Assembly (NCBI GenBank): GCA_009780435.1
Contig: WRAB01000010.1
Location: 1-64,000, forward strand
Direction: 5' to 3'
DNA: 64,000 nucleotides
Source: Oscillospiraceae bacterium
GTDB lineage: Bacteria > Bacillota > Clostridia > Oscillospirales > Oscillospiraceae
Below are positions 52,448 to 62,146 of the stretch, piece by piece; positions within the stretch are counted from its first letter, which is position 1; every line of letters starts with the position of its first letter. The notes under the pieces were generated by a model, which had not been told where the DNA came from, ran no database searches, and saw only the letters and a program-made list of their open reading frames with translations. Made by a program: the position numbers and the translations under genes.

Positions 52448-53670
52448 CCGCCGATTGCAATCCCACGGAACGTCACACGTACCACGTCTTCTGGGTGGAT
52501 AAACTCCATGGAGTATTGAAGCGTAGCCACATCAAAGCCGCCTTCCGCCCCGTTGAACCTAGGCTCTACTATCGTACCGTCCGCCAGATATAAGACGAGG
52601 GGATTTTCCTGGAAGATATCAAAACTACCGACGACAGTTATCAGAACTTCAACACTTGTTCCGCCGAGAAACACTTCCGTGGGGTTCCCCTCAAAATAGC
52701 CGCTGAATCCCCCCGGATCAAGTGCGGTGTCCCCGCCGGGTATCGTAAACTCCCAATTTCCAGACATGACGTGCTCTGCCACCTGACCCGTCCACACCAG
52801 TGTCAACTCATAGGGACTGATACCGGCAAGGCCAAAATGGCACTGCTCTCCCGGTACGCCATAGTGAATGGTCCCACCGCTGGGCCAAATGATTTCGCCA
52901 TCTGGTCTCATTAATCCAAGCATTGCCCAGCCCCAGCCATAGACGGCAACATCTGAATCCCGGCGTGTGATCGTTAGCCTGCCAGTATCGTCCATCGTGA
53001 TCTCTGTAATTTCAATAAACGCTGCACCCGGCACAACAATGGGGCCATCCATGCCCATATGTGCTCCGATGTTAAACTCCGTGGGTTGCATCTCAATATT
53101 TTGAATGTTGGATGCAATGAAGTCAAACTGCACTACTATCTCTCCGGTCTCCCCCACATCGACGTGGGGGAGAAAAAAGCTTGCGTGCACCGTGTGTTCG
53201 TCTTTAAACCGTACATCGACGGGCATGTGCAAATTGAGGGGGATATATCCCAGTCTCTCATCCCGCAAAAGGAGCATAAACGAATCAGATAACCGCTCCC
53301 CCGTGGGGTCTGTGATTTCCAGCTCCAAGTACAGACCGCCGATGCGGGTATCCTCCAAGAACGCCGCAAGGAGTGCGACCTCAATCTCCCCCTCACTTAC
53401 GTGTACAGTGATATCCTCGCCTGTTTGGACGTAGGGTGCGGCGCTCTCTCCTCTGAAAATCGACTGGAAGATAGAACCGAAATTAATCGTACCGGACACG
53501 GCCAGCGCCGTCGTAGCCAGCGCAAGGGTGAGTATTACCGCAACTGCCGCAAACCCGCCCCGAAACCGGCGTGGCGCAGATGGCTTTACGCCAACTGTGG
53601 CGTTTCGCACTTTCTCCATGGTGCGCGCTTTGATCCGATGTATATCCCAGGTCTCACGTTGTGCTCTCAT
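52444..53670 (-). CDS. DUF4179-like membrane-anchored protein, probable anti-sigma partner
   Basis: A 408-residue protein with a short cytoplasmic N-terminus (about 1-42), one membrane helix (AVAVILTLALATTALAV, about 43-60) and a long outer part rich in beta-strand patterns. The layout and the four-base overlap with the upstream ECF sigma gene are typical of DUF4179-type anti-sigma factors. The inside segment contains no zinc-binding HxxxCxxC motif. Role in holding the sigma factor is inferred from position and family. Confidence 0.75.
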   Translation of the reverse strand: MRAQRETWDIHRIKARTMEKVRNATVGVKPSAPRRFRGGFAAVAVILTLALATTALAVSGTINFGSIFQSIFRGESAAPYVQTGEDITVHVSEGEIEVALLAAFLEDTRIGGLYLELEITDPTGERLSDSFMLLLRDERLGYIPLNLHMPVDVRFKDEHTVHASFFLPHVDVGETGEIVVQFDFIASNIQNIEMQPTEFNIGAHMGMDGPIVVPGAAFIEITEITMDDTGRLTITRRDSDVAVYGWGWAMLGLMRPDGEIIWPSGGTIHYGVPGEQCHFGLAGISPYELTLVWTGQVAEHVMSGNWEFTIPGGDTALDPGGFSGYFEGNPTEVFLGGTSVEVLITVVGSFDIFQENPLVLYLADGTIVEPRFNGAEGGFDVATLQYSMEFIHPEDVVRVTFRGIAIGG

Positions 53671-54203
53671 TGCGTATATGCCTCCTTGCCCAGAATTTCC
53701 CCCAGCTTCTTCCTGCCCCGCACCAACCGCTGCTTGACCGCCGCCTCTGTCATGCCGATTCCGGCACCGATTGCAGCGGCGGTTTGCGCATCGTAATAGT
53801 ATCGCAAAAATATCTCCCGGTCAGGGCTGTCCATGTTCAAAATCGCAGATTTTACAGCGAATTGTTTCTCTCGGGCCGAGAGCGCCTCGTCCATCTCGTA
53901 AGATTCGGCCCCCATGTGTGCACTCTCAAGCGGCACGTCAGCACGGACATCCCGCAGTTTATTTTTCGCCTTGTTGCGGGCGGTTGCGGCGAGCCACGGC
54001 TTGAGTTTTTCCACCCTGTCTGCGTTTTCCCACAGGGCAAAAAACACATCAGATGCAGTCTCCTCAATATCTTCTCGGGACAGGCTTTCGCCGACAGTAT
54101 TGCGGATTACAACGCACAGATACGCCGCATATCTGTCCATGATTTGCTCCAGGGCGTTCTCTTTTCTGCGCCGAACTGCACGGAGCTGTATGAAATCAAA
54201 CAT
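53667..54203 (-). CDS. ECF-type RNA polymerase sigma factor
   Basis: A 178-residue sigma-70 factor with only regions 2 and 4. Seen: region 2 (DRYAAYLCVVIRNTVGESLS; DIEETASDVFFALWENADRV) with KPWLAATARNKAKNKLRD, and region 4 (DREIFLRYYYDAQTAAAIGA; TEAAVKQRLVRGRKKL). ATG at 54203 is nine bases after GGAGGTGG; the frame to 54359 is longer than the family. Upstream, GTTGAAACATTTCCCGGTTTC contains an AAAC and a nearby CGTC that resemble an autoregulated ECF promoter but the spacing is short. Confidence 0.92.
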   Translation of the reverse strand: MFDFIQLRAVRRRKENALEQIMDRYAAYLCVVIRNTVGESLSREDIEETASDVFFALWENADRVEKLKPWLAATARNKAKNKLRDVRADVPLESAHMGAESYEMDEALSAREKQFAVKSAILNMDSPDREIFLRYYYDAQTAAAIGAGIGMTEAAVKQRLVRGRKKLGEILGKEAYTQ

Positions 54204-54371
54204 CGCCGCCCTCCACCTCCTTGTTTTTGTATAATAACGGCTGTCACTAATAAAGACACAAAAAATCAGGGTTCGGTGACGTGAAACCGGGAAATGTTTC
54301 AACATTCTCCCGCCTGCGGCAGGGAAATACACGTATTCGTACGTGGGTAATCGTATCAAAAAAGCAGGGCG

Positions 54372-54400
54372 TTGACAACTGGGGCAACTCTCTATATGCT
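54372..54400 (+). promoter_or_regulatory. Promoter of the sulfur amino acid genes
   Basis: TTGACA (54372-54377), 17-bp spacer, TATGCT (54395-54400), about 45 bases before the malY-like start. Confidence 0.7.
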
Positions 54401-54445
54401 AATATACACGATATCTGAATATCTGATCGAGAAAGGGCTACGCCC

Positions 54446-55618
54446 ATGGAATACAACTTTGACCGCCTCATTGACCGCCGGGGGACCGACTGTATCAAAT
54501 ACGACGGTGCCGTCCGCCAGGGTAAGCCAGCGGATATTTTACCCCTCTGGGTCGCAGACATGGACTTCCCCGCCCCGCCAGCTGTCCTGGACGCCATGAC
54601 AGAGCGGGTGCGCCACGGCATTTTCGGCTACTCGGAGCCGGCCCAGGACTATTTCGACGCCCTGAAAACCTGGTTTACAGGCCGGTTTGGCTACACATTT
54701 AATCCCAAATGGGTGGTCTTGACCTCCAGTGTGGTCTCCGCCCTCTGCACCGCCATCCGTGCCTATACGAACCCCGAGGACGCAGTTTTAATTCAGGAGC
54801 CGGTGTACCACCCCTTCCGGGAAAGTATCCTGGCAAATGATCGACGCCTCGTTGTGAATACCCTCCAATTAACGGGAGACGCCTACACCATCGACTTTGC
54901 CGACTTCGAGAGGCAGATCGCCGAACATCAAGTGAAGCTTTTCATTCTATGCAGTCCCCACAACCCGGTGGGCAGGGTCTGGCGGGTGGAGGAACTGCGG
55001 GAACTGGTTCGGATCTGCATGAAATATGACGTCCTGATCTTCTCCGATGAAATCCACTGTGATTTCGTCTTTCCCGGCCACACCCACCACGTCCTGCCCG
55101 CCCTGATCCCCGAAGCGGCGGAGCGTATGATCCTCTCCACCTCCCCCAGCAAGACGTTCAACCTGGCAGGCCTGCACCTGGCCAACACGTTTATCCCGGA
55201 TCGGGACTTGCGCCGGGCCTTTTGCCAGGAGTTAAACCGCAGCGGATTGTCCCAGGCCAGCAGTCTGGGGCTCGTGGCCTGCCGGGCCGCCTACAACGGC
55301 GGGGCGGCGTGGCTGGATGCGCTGCTCGCCTATCTCGCCGCCAATATGGCGGAGATGGATCGGTTTCTCAAAGCGAATTTCCCGTCGGTGCGTCTCATCC
55401 CGCCGGAGGGTACCTATCTGGCCTGGGTGGACTGCCGCTCCTTGGGGCTCTCCGCCGACGCCCTGGATTACAAGCTCACACAGGAGGCAAAGGTCTGGCT
55501 CAACCGGGGCGACACCTTCGGCCCCACCGGTGCCGGCTTCGTCCGCATCAACACCGCGTGTCCCAGAAAAACCCTGGAAACTTGCCTGACACGTCTGGCA
55601 ATCTCCCTCGGCGTATAA
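54446..55618 (+). CDS. MalY/PatB-type aminotransferase-fold C-S lyase
   Basis: A 390-residue PLP enzyme, probably a cystathionine beta-lyase that splits cystathionine to homocysteine, pyruvate and ammonia. Seen: [49 protein letters not shown] with PLP Asp, and the Schiff-base lysine in [13 protein letters not shown] (about residue 235). These are MalY/PatB rather than plain aminotransferase features. Cysteine synthase follows 20 bases later in the same operon, which supports a role in sulfur amino acids. Confidence 0.9.
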   Translation: MEYNFDRLIDRRGTDCIKYDGAVRQGKPADILPLWVADMDFPAPPAVLDAMTERVRHGIFGYSEPAQDYFDALKTWFTGRFGYTFNPKWVVLTSSVVSALCTAIRAYTNPEDAVLIQEPVYHPFRESILANDRRLVVNTLQLTGDAYTIDFADFERQIAEHQVKLFILCSPHNPVGRVWRVEELRELVRICMKYDVLIFSDEIHCDFVFPGHTHHVLPALIPEAAERMILSTSPSKTFNLAGLHLANTFIPDRDLRRAFCQELNRSGLSQASSLGLVACRAAYNGGAAWLDALLAYLAANMAEMDRFLKANFPSVRLIPPEGTYLAWVDCRSLGLSADALDYKLTQEAKVWLNRGDTFGPTGAGFVRINTACPRKTLETCLTRLAISLGV

Positions 55619-55638
55619 CAAAACAGGAGGAATCTCTC

Positions 55639-56571
55639 ATGGCTCATATTGCAAAAAATATATCGGAACTCATCGGTAAAACCCCTCTGTTGGAACTCAC
55701 ACGCTACAGCGCCGAACAGGATTTAACCGTATCACTCTTGGCTAAATTGGAATGTTTCAATCCCGCCGGGAGTGTCAAGGATCGCATCGCTCTCGCTATG
55801 CTGGACGACGCTGAGGCCAAAGGCAAACTCACTCCTGGCAGTGTTATTGTAGAACCCACCAGTGGCAACACGGGCATCGGTCTCGCGGCTGTAGCCGCTA
55901 CACGGGGGTATCGAGTGATTCTCACCATGCCGGAGACCATGAGCGTAGAGCGGCGCAATCTACTCAAAGCCTATGGCGCGGAACTGATCCTCACCGAGGG
56001 GGCCTTGGGCATGAAAGGCGCTATCGCCCGGGCCGAGGCACTAACAGAGGAGTTAGACGGGGCCTTTATGCCCAGCCAATTCAAAAATCCCGCCAACCCC
56101 AAAATCCACTGGGAGACCACAGGGCCGGAAATCTGGCGGGACACAGACGGCAAAATAGACATCTTCGTAGCCGGAATCGGCACCGGCGGTACCATCAGCG
56201 GGGCGGGGGGATATTTGAAAAGTCAAACCCCCAATCTCCATATCATCGCCGTGGAGCCGGCGGACTCCCCCGTCCTATCCCAGGGCCGGGCCGGGCCACA
56301 TAAAATCCAGGGTATCGGCGCGGGGTTTGTGCCGGACATCCTAGACACGGCGATTTACGACGAAATCTTCCCCGTGTCCAACGAGGACGCCTTTATAGCG
56401 GGCCGAGCAGTTGCACGTACAGAGGGAATCCTGGTCGGCATCTCCTCTGGGGCCGCGCTCCACGCCGCAACCCAGGTGGCAAAGAGGCCGGAACACACGG
56501 GCAAGACCATTGTGGTCATCTTCCCCGACACCGGAGAGCGATATCTCTCCACGGCATTGTTCGCCGAATAA
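55639..56571 (+). CDS. cysK: Cysteine synthase A (O-acetylserine sulfhydrylase)
   Basis: A 310-residue PLP enzyme that makes cysteine from O-acetylserine and sulfide. Seen: the Schiff-base lysine in [16 protein letters not shown] (about residue 45), [11 protein letters not shown] (about 73), [34 protein letters not shown] and the PLP-phosphate/C-terminal site [17 protein letters not shown] precedes the ATG at 55639. A frame opening at 55222 overlaps the lyase and is not used. Confidence 0.96.
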   Translation: MAHIAKNISELIGKTPLLELTRYSAEQDLTVSLLAKLECFNPAGSVKDRIALAMLDDAEAKGKLTPGSVIVEPTSGNTGIGLAAVAATRGYRVILTMPETMSVERRNLLKAYGAELILTEGALGMKGAIARAEALTEELDGAFMPSQFKNPANPKIHWETTGPEIWRDTDGKIDIFVAGIGTGGTISGAGGYLKSQTPNLHIIAVEPADSPVLSQGRAGPHKIQGIGAGFVPDILDTAIYDEIFPVSNEDAFIAGRAVARTEGILVGISSGAALHAATQVAKRPEHTGKTIVVIFPDTGERYLSTALFAE

Positions 56572-56587
56572 GCCTGACAGGAAAAAG

Positions 56588-56627
56588 AGAGGTGGCGCTC
56601 CAGACTTGCTCTGGAACGCCATCTCTT
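56588..56627. terminator. Terminator after cysK
   Basis: AGAGGTGGCGCTCCAGA pairs with TCTGGAACGCCATCTCT with two mismatches. T-rich sequence follows (TTGCGTTTCTTC). Confidence 0.6.
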
Positions 56628-56723
56628 GCGTTTCTTCGATCTGTATAAACCATTGACCGAAAATCAAAAAACCCCGGCAGTCTAAGTGGTGTATAAATGC
56701 GCTACACCCCCCTTACAACATAC

Positions 56724-57758
56724 CTATACCTGTGCAAGGCTTCTCAACATACTCTCTATGGAGATCCCATATCCCTTTTCCGGATTGTTGATCAACACAT
56801 GGGTCACCGCCCCCACAATTTTGCCGTCTTGGATGATTGGGCTACCGCTCATGCCCTGAACGATGCCGCCGGTCTGGGTAATGAGCGCGGGATCTGTCAC
56901 AGTGATCATCATATTGCGGTCATCTCCGCCGGAAAAAATCCGAGTGATTTCAATGTCAAACTCCTGGATTGATTTGCCGTTGATATTCGCCAAAATTGTC
57001 GCCGGACCTAACGCAATATCCTTGGCGCCACCGATTGGCAGGGCTTTCTCTTGCTGAAACTGAACGTTGTCCTCCAGTTTACCAAAAATACCTGTGAGGG
57101 TGTTTGCTGTCAGACTTCCGATCTTCTTCGCAAAATCAAACTCCCCCTGCAACTCCCCCGGCATACCCGCTTCGCCTTTGCGGACGGATTTTACCGTAGC
57201 GGGCATAATGGCCCCCTCCCCCAGTGGTACGAGGGCACCCGTCTCCACATCGCTCACGGAGTGGCCCAGCGCGCCAAATAGTCCACTGGCCGGATCATAG
57301 AAGGTCACCGTGCCGATCCCCGCCATGCCGTCCCGGAGCCACAGGCCCAGTACATTTGCCCCCGATTGATCTCTCGCCGGGAGCAAATGTGTTTGCAAGG
57401 TCTCCCCCGCCCGGTCTATCTGCACAGCCATTATCTCGGTGCCGGATTTTTCGATGGCCGCCTTGAATTCCGCCAGAGAGCTGATCCGCGTCGTCCCCAC
57501 TTGGGTGATCACGTCCCCCGGAAGTAGTCCTGCCGCCTTAGCTGGAGAGACCGTCCCCGTATCTGTCTCTACTTCCCCAAGGGCCACGATCATGACCCCG
57601 TCACATTTGATATTTATCCCCACAGTCTGTCCCACCGGCACAAGTTCCGTCGGCATCTGGGCCGCCAGCGCCATGGGTGCAACTGTTAATAAAAGTGTCA
57701 AAGCCAATACCGTAGCTATTGTACGCTGTTTCAGGCCTTTTGCACGTGTCCACATCAT
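56724..57758 (-). CDS. SpoIVB-type serine peptidase (PDZ, S55)
   Basis: A 344-residue secreted protease. Seen: signal/anchor helix (about 10-32), a PDZ domain (about 80-125, KAAGLLPGDVITQVGTTRIS), then the S55 peptidase with His in LFGALGHSVSDVETG (about 162), and catalytic Ser in GGIVQGMSGSPIIQDGKIVG (about 305). In Bacillus SpoIVB cuts SpoIVFA to trigger sigma-K activation from the forespore side. It is shorter than B. subtilis SpoIVB (426). Position away from recN/spo0A differs from the usual locus, so it may be a paralogue. Confidence 0.88.
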   Translation of the reverse strand: MMWTRAKGLKQRTIATVLALTLLLTVAPMALAAQMPTELVPVGQTVGINIKCDGVMIVALGEVETDTGTVSPAKAAGLLPGDVITQVGTTRISSLAEFKAAIEKSGTEIMAVQIDRAGETLQTHLLPARDQSGANVLGLWLRDGMAGIGTVTFYDPASGLFGALGHSVSDVETGALVPLGEGAIMPATVKSVRKGEAGMPGELQGEFDFAKKIGSLTANTLTGIFGKLEDNVQFQQEKALPIGGAKDIALGPATILANINGKSIQEFDIEITRIFSGGDDRNMMITVTDPALITQTGGIVQGMSGSPIIQDGKIVGAVTHVLINNPEKGYGISIESMLRSLAQV

Positions 57759-57923
57759 ATAATAATAACTCCTCTTCTTTTTTCAGAGCCCTTTCAGAAC
57801 CTCTTTCATTATGGCTGGTTTTGCGGTTCTTTACGCTGGAATCTTTTCACGATTTTTGTTTTTCGCACATAGAATAAAAAAATGGACTGCGAAAAATTTA
57901 TTATATGAGGGGAACTCTTTATT

Positions 57924-59204
57924 ATGCGAGATTATCCACTTGGAACCAAACACCCGGACATTGACCTGATCCAACTCGGCCTCATCCGGGCCGGGTATGA
58001 CCCAGGCACGATTGACAGCATCTTCGGCCCCAGGACTCAAACCGCCCTGGCGCATTTCCGGGCAGATCGAGATCTGCCCGCCACCCCCGCAATCACACGG
58101 GTGGACTGGCGCGCTCTTGTCCCGTTTCTCGTAGGCTACGTCCGCCGCAGGATCCAGCCGGGAGATACGTTTTTCGCCCTGGCCAACCGCTTCCGCACCA
58201 CTGTCGCCGCAATCGAGGCGGCAAATCCGGATGCCGCGCCGGATGCGCTCCAACCGGGCCATATGCTGACCATTCCTCTGGGCTTCCCTGTCGTACCGAC
58301 GAATGTCCACTTTACATCCCGGGCGCTCTTCTACACGCTTAAAGGCCTCACCGTCCGCTATCCCCATATCCGGCAGGAGCGCATCGGCAAGAGCCTGGGC
58401 GGATTAGACCTCCCTGTACTCCTGTTCGGCTTCGGCGACCATGCGGTGAGCTATAACGCCGCACACCACGGCAACGAGTGGATCACAACACCTGTCCTAT
58501 TGAAATTTCTGGAGGACTACGCCCACGCCCAATCCACAGGCGGTCAGATCGGGAACTTAGACGCCGCAGCGCTCTACGCCACAACCACCCTGCACCTGAT
58601 CCCCATGGTCTGTCCCGACGGGGTGGATATCGCCACGGGGGCACTGGATTCCGGGCCGTTTTACGAATATGCGACGCTCCTGGCGGAACACTATCCCCAT
58701 ATTCCCTTCCCCGACGGCTGGAAGGCCAACGCACGAGGGGTGGATATCAATCTCCAATACCCGGCCAGCTGGGAGCAGGCGAAAGAGATCAAATTCGCCC
58801 AGGGCTTCACTCGCCCCGGCCCCAGAGATTACGTGGGCCGCTCCGCCCTATCGGAGCCGGAGAGTCGTGCCATGTACGACTACACCCTCCGCCATGAGTT
58901 CGCCCTGACCCTCTCCTACCACAGCCAGGGCCAGGTAATCTATTGGCAGTATCTAGACTATCTCCCGCCCAACTCCAGAGAGATCGGCGAGGTTTTCGCC
59001 CAGCTCTCCGGCTACGCCCTGGAAGACACACCTTTCGCCTCCGGCCACGCCGGGTACCGGGACTGGTTCATCCAACACTTCAATCGGCCCGGCTATACCA
59101 TCGAGGTGGGCCGGGGCGTCAACCCGCTCCCCATCTCCCAATTTGACAAAATTTACGCCGACAATCAAGCCATGCTGGCCATGGGACTCATTATCTCCGC
59201 TTAG
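57924..59204 (+). CDS. Peptidoglycan-binding/LysM/M14 peptidase (gamma-D-Glu-meso-DAP type)
   Basis: A 426-residue protein: peptidoglycan-binding-1 domain (about 10-58, DLIQLGLIRAGYDPGTIDSI), LysM (about 73-118, GDTFFALANRFRTTVAAIEA) and an M14 carboxypeptidase domain (about 130-426). Zinc ligands HxxE are in AAHHGNEW, a third His in LSYHSQGQVIYW and the catalytic Glu in YTIEVGRG. It resembles gamma-D-glutamyl-(L)-meso-diaminopimelate peptidase I of endospore formers, acting on cortex or spent wall. No signal peptide, as in that enzyme. Confidence 0.88.
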   Translation: MRDYPLGTKHPDIDLIQLGLIRAGYDPGTIDSIFGPRTQTALAHFRADRDLPATPAITRVDWRALVPFLVGYVRRRIQPGDTFFALANRFRTTVAAIEAANPDAAPDALQPGHMLTIPLGFPVVPTNVHFTSRALFYTLKGLTVRYPHIRQERIGKSLGGLDLPVLLFGFGDHAVSYNAAHHGNEWITTPVLLKFLEDYAHAQSTGGQIGNLDAAALYATTTLHLIPMVCPDGVDIATGALDSGPFYEYATLLAEHYPHIPFPDGWKANARGVDINLQYPASWEQAKEIKFAQGFTRPGPRDYVGRSALSEPESRAMYDYTLRHEFALTLSYHSQGQVIYWQYLDYLPPNSREIGEVFAQLSGYALEDTPFASGHAGYRDWFIQHFNRPGYTIEVGRGVNPLPISQFDKIYADNQAMLAMGLIISA

Positions 59205-59247
59205 GGGGAGTGATTTAAATTCGCTCTCTCCCGCTTAGGATGTGCGC

Positions 59248-59276
59248 TTGACCGATCCGTTATGCAGTGGTATGAT
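59248..59276 (+). promoter_or_regulatory. Promoter upstream of a 19-codon ORF
   Basis: TTGACC (59248-59253), 17-bp spacer, TATGAT (59271-59276). Confidence 0.75.
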
Positions 59277-59320
59277 ACGCATAAATGCCTATATAACTAT
59301 TTTGTCAGGGAAAGGCTTTT

Positions 59321-59380
59321 ATGATGAAAAAGAGTATTGCCGCCATACTGGGGGTATTTTTTCTATACACACATTTTTGA
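59321..59380 (+). CDS. Possible 19-residue hydrophobic peptide
   Basis: Encodes MMKKSIAAILGVFFLYTHF. AAAGG stands five bases before the first ATG, and a good promoter is 45 bases upstream. Length, MMK start and aromatic end recall Ibs-type type I toxins, but it could be a leader peptide for the kinase-nadBC operon or a chance ORF. Confidence 0.35.
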   Translation: MMKKSIAAILGVFFLYTHF

Positions 59381-59381
59381 A

Positions 59382-59411
59382 TTGACCCCCAGCCCTCTTT
59401 TCTGATACAAT
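59382..59411 (+). promoter_or_regulatory. Promoter of the kinase-nadB-nadC operon
   Basis: TTGACC (59382-59387), 18-bp spacer, TACAAT (59406-59411). It starts just after the 19-codon ORF stop. Confidence 0.75.
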
Positions 59412-59453
59412 AATGATAGTATGTAATTTTTTGCGATTTTTTGGGGGATACAC

Positions 59454-60602
59454 ATGTCTGATATAAAAACAAAAACCTTACAACGCACCTCTTTCCTGCT
59501 GCAGGCAAAGCGGAATCAAACATTAAGCGCCTTCATCGGCGTAGACGGCTTTGTGGACGAGATCATCCACGTGGTCAGCAAGCGGCATGACGCCCACCGC
59601 TTTGACCGGCTGGAGACCATCACCGAGTACGGCGAGCGGATCCTCCGGGCGGCGGGGTTGAGTACCAATATTGAATACGTCTCCGTCCAGGCAAAGCTGG
59701 GGGGCAACGGGCCGATCTTCTCTAACGCCCTCATGGAGTACGGCGTCCGTACGACCTATGTGGGCAGTCTGGGAAAACCAGATATCCACCCAGTATTTCG
59801 CCCCATGGCAGAACGGGCCACCGTCTATTCCCTGGCCAATCCCGGCTTCACGGACGCCGTGGAGTTTTATGACGGCAAACTCATGATCGGCAAACACCAG
59901 ACTCTCAAAGAGGTCAACTGGCAGAACTTCCGCACCGCTCTGGGCGGCCCGGAACAGATTGCCGCTATGATCAGCCGCTGTCAACTCTTCGGCATGGAGA
60001 ACTGGACCATGATGCCCTACATGGGCGAGATCTGGGCCGGACTCATGGAGGAGGTCTTCCCGCTCCTGCCCGATCAGCCGGTGAAGCCCATCGCCTTTTT
60101 CGATCTGGCAGACCCGGAAAAGCGCAGCGCCGACGATATCCGAGAGGCCATGGGGCAAATTGGACAATTCGAGCAAAAATTCCGCGCCATCCTGGGCTTA
60201 AACGAGAAAGAGGCCTATGATATCGCAAGGCTCTTCGACATCTATCCCGACGATTCCCTCCCGGAAGTCGAACGGCTGGAGGCTGTCGTCTCCGCCCTGT
60301 ATCAGCAGTTGAATATCCACTGCCTAGTGGTGCACCCCATCCGCTATGCCGTGGCCTGCACGGCGGATGGATTGTTCCGGGCTTTTGGCCCCTACTGCGA
60401 AAAACCGGTGCTCACCACCGGCGCAGGGGACAACTTCAATGCGGGCTTCTGCTACGCCTATACCCTGGGCTTAGACCCGGAGGCCGCCCTGGTCGCAGGG
60501 AACGCCACATCCGGATTTTACGTGCGCCAGGCCAAAAGCCCCAAATTAGACGACCTGCTGGACTTTTTAGATCACTGGCAAAGGGGTACCCTATCATCGT
60601 GA
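59454..60602 (+). CDS. PfkB/ribokinase-family kinase
   Basis: A 382-residue sugar or nucleoside kinase. Seen: IGVDGFVDEIIHVVSKRHDA near residue 28, KLGGNGPIFSNALMEYGVRT near 82, and the PfkB signature LTTGAGDNFNAGFCYA (about 320) with catalytic Asp. It is longer than a typical ribokinase (310). Its stop overlaps the nadB GTG by four bases, so it is coupled to NAD synthesis; a substrate such as a nicotinamide nucleoside or ribose would make sense but is only inference. GGGGG is the likely ribosome site. Confidence 0.85.
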   Translation: MSDIKTKTLQRTSFLLQAKRNQTLSAFIGVDGFVDEIIHVVSKRHDAHRFDRLETITEYGERILRAAGLSTNIEYVSVQAKLGGNGPIFSNALMEYGVRTTYVGSLGKPDIHPVFRPMAERATVYSLANPGFTDAVEFYDGKLMIGKHQTLKEVNWQNFRTALGGPEQIAAMISRCQLFGMENWTMMPYMGEIWAGLMEEVFPLLPDQPVKPIAFFDLADPEKRSADDIREAMGQIGQFEQKFRAILGLNEKEAYDIARLFDIYPDDSLPEVERLEAVVSALYQQLNIHCLVVHPIRYAVACTADGLFRAFGPYCEKPVLTTGAGDNFNAGFCYAYTLGLDPEAALVAGNATSGFYVRQAKSPKLDDLLDFLDHWQRGTLSS

Positions 60603-62140
60603 GATACGCAGTCAGTGACAACATACAACTTGCAGAATATTTAGACTTTGATGTGGTAGTCGTGGGTACGGGTCTGGCGGGACTCTATACGGCCCTGCAC
60701 ATCGACCCGGTCTACTCCTGTTGTATTCTAACCAAGGAGCGGCTGGATCTCTCCAACTCCTGGCTGGCCCAGGGCGGGATTGCCGCCGCCATCTCCGACG
60801 ACGACGCCCCTCACTACCACCAGGAGGACACCTTCATCGCCGGGGCCGGGCTCTGTAATCCCGAGGCCGTGTCCGTCCTGGTGGACGAGGGACCGGCGGA
60901 TATCCAAACCCTAGTCTCCATGGGCGTTCCCTTCGACCTGGACGAGCTGGGCGAGTTGCGGATTACCCGAGAGGGCGGCCACCGCCGGCACCGGGTCGTC
61001 CACGCCGGAGGAGACGCCACGGGAAAAGAGACGGTAATGGCGCTCTCTGCCCGTCTGCCCCAACAGGAGAACGTCACCCTCATGGATCGCGCCTTCCTAG
61101 TGGACATACTCTTAGATGAGACGGGCGCCACCTGCGGTGCCCTCATCCATACCCAGGGTGCCTATCGAATCATCCGTACCCGCCACTTGGTCATCGCCAC
61201 CGGCGGCATCGGACAAGTCTACGCCGCCAGCACCAACCCGGAAGTGGCCACAGGAGACGGCATCGCCGCCGCCCTGCGGGCCGGAGTGACTCTCCAGAAT
61301 ATGGAGTTTGTCCAGTTCCACCCCACGGGCCTGTGGTCAAGGGATGCATCGGGCCAGATCTTTCTCGTCTCCGAGGCCGTCCGGGGGGAGGGCGCCGTCC
61401 TCCGAAACCGGGCGGGTGCACGATTCATGGAAAGCCAGCACGAGTTAAAGGACTTAGCCCCCCGGGACATCGTGGCCCGTGCCATCGTACGGGAGATGGA
61501 GTCCAACGATGACACCCATGTATATCTGGACATCCGGACCCGCTCCCGGAACTTCCTCGCAAACCGCTTCCCCACGATCTATCAAACATGCCTGGATCAA
61601 GGGCTGGATATGAGCCGAGACCTCATCCCCGTATGTCCTGTCCAGCACTATCTCATCGGCGGCATCGTCACGGATCTCATGGCCCAGACGAATATCCCTG
61701 GTCTCTACGCCTGCGGGGAGGCTGCCGCCACCGGCGTCCACGGAGCCAATCGTCTGGCCTCTAATTCCATGCTGGAGTGCCTCGTCTTTGGCCGCCGTGC
61801 CGCCCTGCAGATCAACGAGGCATTACAGATCGCTCCGCCGGGGCCGCCACCCGCCTATGTACCCCCAATCCCCCGTCGGGCCGCCTATACGATTGACGAA
61901 CCCGCCCTGCGCTACCGATTGCAGCGGACTATGAGCGCCCACTGTGGCGTCGTGCGCAGCGAGGCGGGACTGCTGGAGGCCAAAGCAGAGATCGCCGCCA
62001 TCCGGCGGGAGCTGGAACAGGGCTTTGATGACCGCCGGATATATATTGAGCTTTTAAACATCGTCACCGTAGCCGAGTCCATCGTCGCCGCCGCCCTGGC
62101 CCGCAAAGAGAGCGTCGGCTCCCACTATCGGAAGGATTAA
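60599..62140 (+). CDS. nadB: L-aspartate oxidase NadB
   Basis: A 513-residue flavoprotein that oxidises L-aspartate to iminoaspartate, the first step of NAD synthesis; anaerobes use fumarate as acceptor. Seen: FAD motif VVVGTGLAGLYTALH (about 20), SNSWLAQGGIAAAIS, FIAGAGLCNPEAVSVLV, TGGIGQVYAASTNPEVATGD, and CPVQHYLIGGIVTDL followed by GEAAATGVHGANRLASNS. GTG start overlaps the kinase stop. NadA (quinolinate synthase) is not encoded beside it. Confidence 0.96.
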   Translation: MRYAVSDNIQLAEYLDFDVVVVGTGLAGLYTALHIDPVYSCCILTKERLDLSNSWLAQGGIAAAISDDDAPHYHQEDTFIAGAGLCNPEAVSVLVDEGPADIQTLVSMGVPFDLDELGELRITREGGHRRHRVVHAGGDATGKETVMALSARLPQQENVTLMDRAFLVDILLDETGATCGALIHTQGAYRIIRTRHLVIATGGIGQVYAASTNPEVATGDGIAAALRAGVTLQNMEFVQFHPTGLWSRDASGQIFLVSEAVRGEGAVLRNRAGARFMESQHELKDLAPRDIVARAIVREMESNDDTHVYLDIRTRSRNFLANRFPTIYQTCLDQGLDMSRDLIPVCPVQHYLIGGIVTDLMAQTNIPGLYACGEAAATGVHGANRLASNSMLECLVFGRRAALQINEALQIAPPGPPPAYVPPIPRRAAYTIDEPALRYRLQRTMSAHCGVVRSEAGLLEAKAEIAAIRRELEQGFDDRRIYIELLNIVTVAESIVAAALARKESVGSHYRKD

Positions 62141-62146
62141 ACCACT

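Noticed and set aside
54270-54330. ECF-type autoregulated promoter (AAAC...CGTC) before the sigma gene
   Set aside because: The spacing of 14 bases is shorter than the usual 16-17, so I do not list it as a feature.
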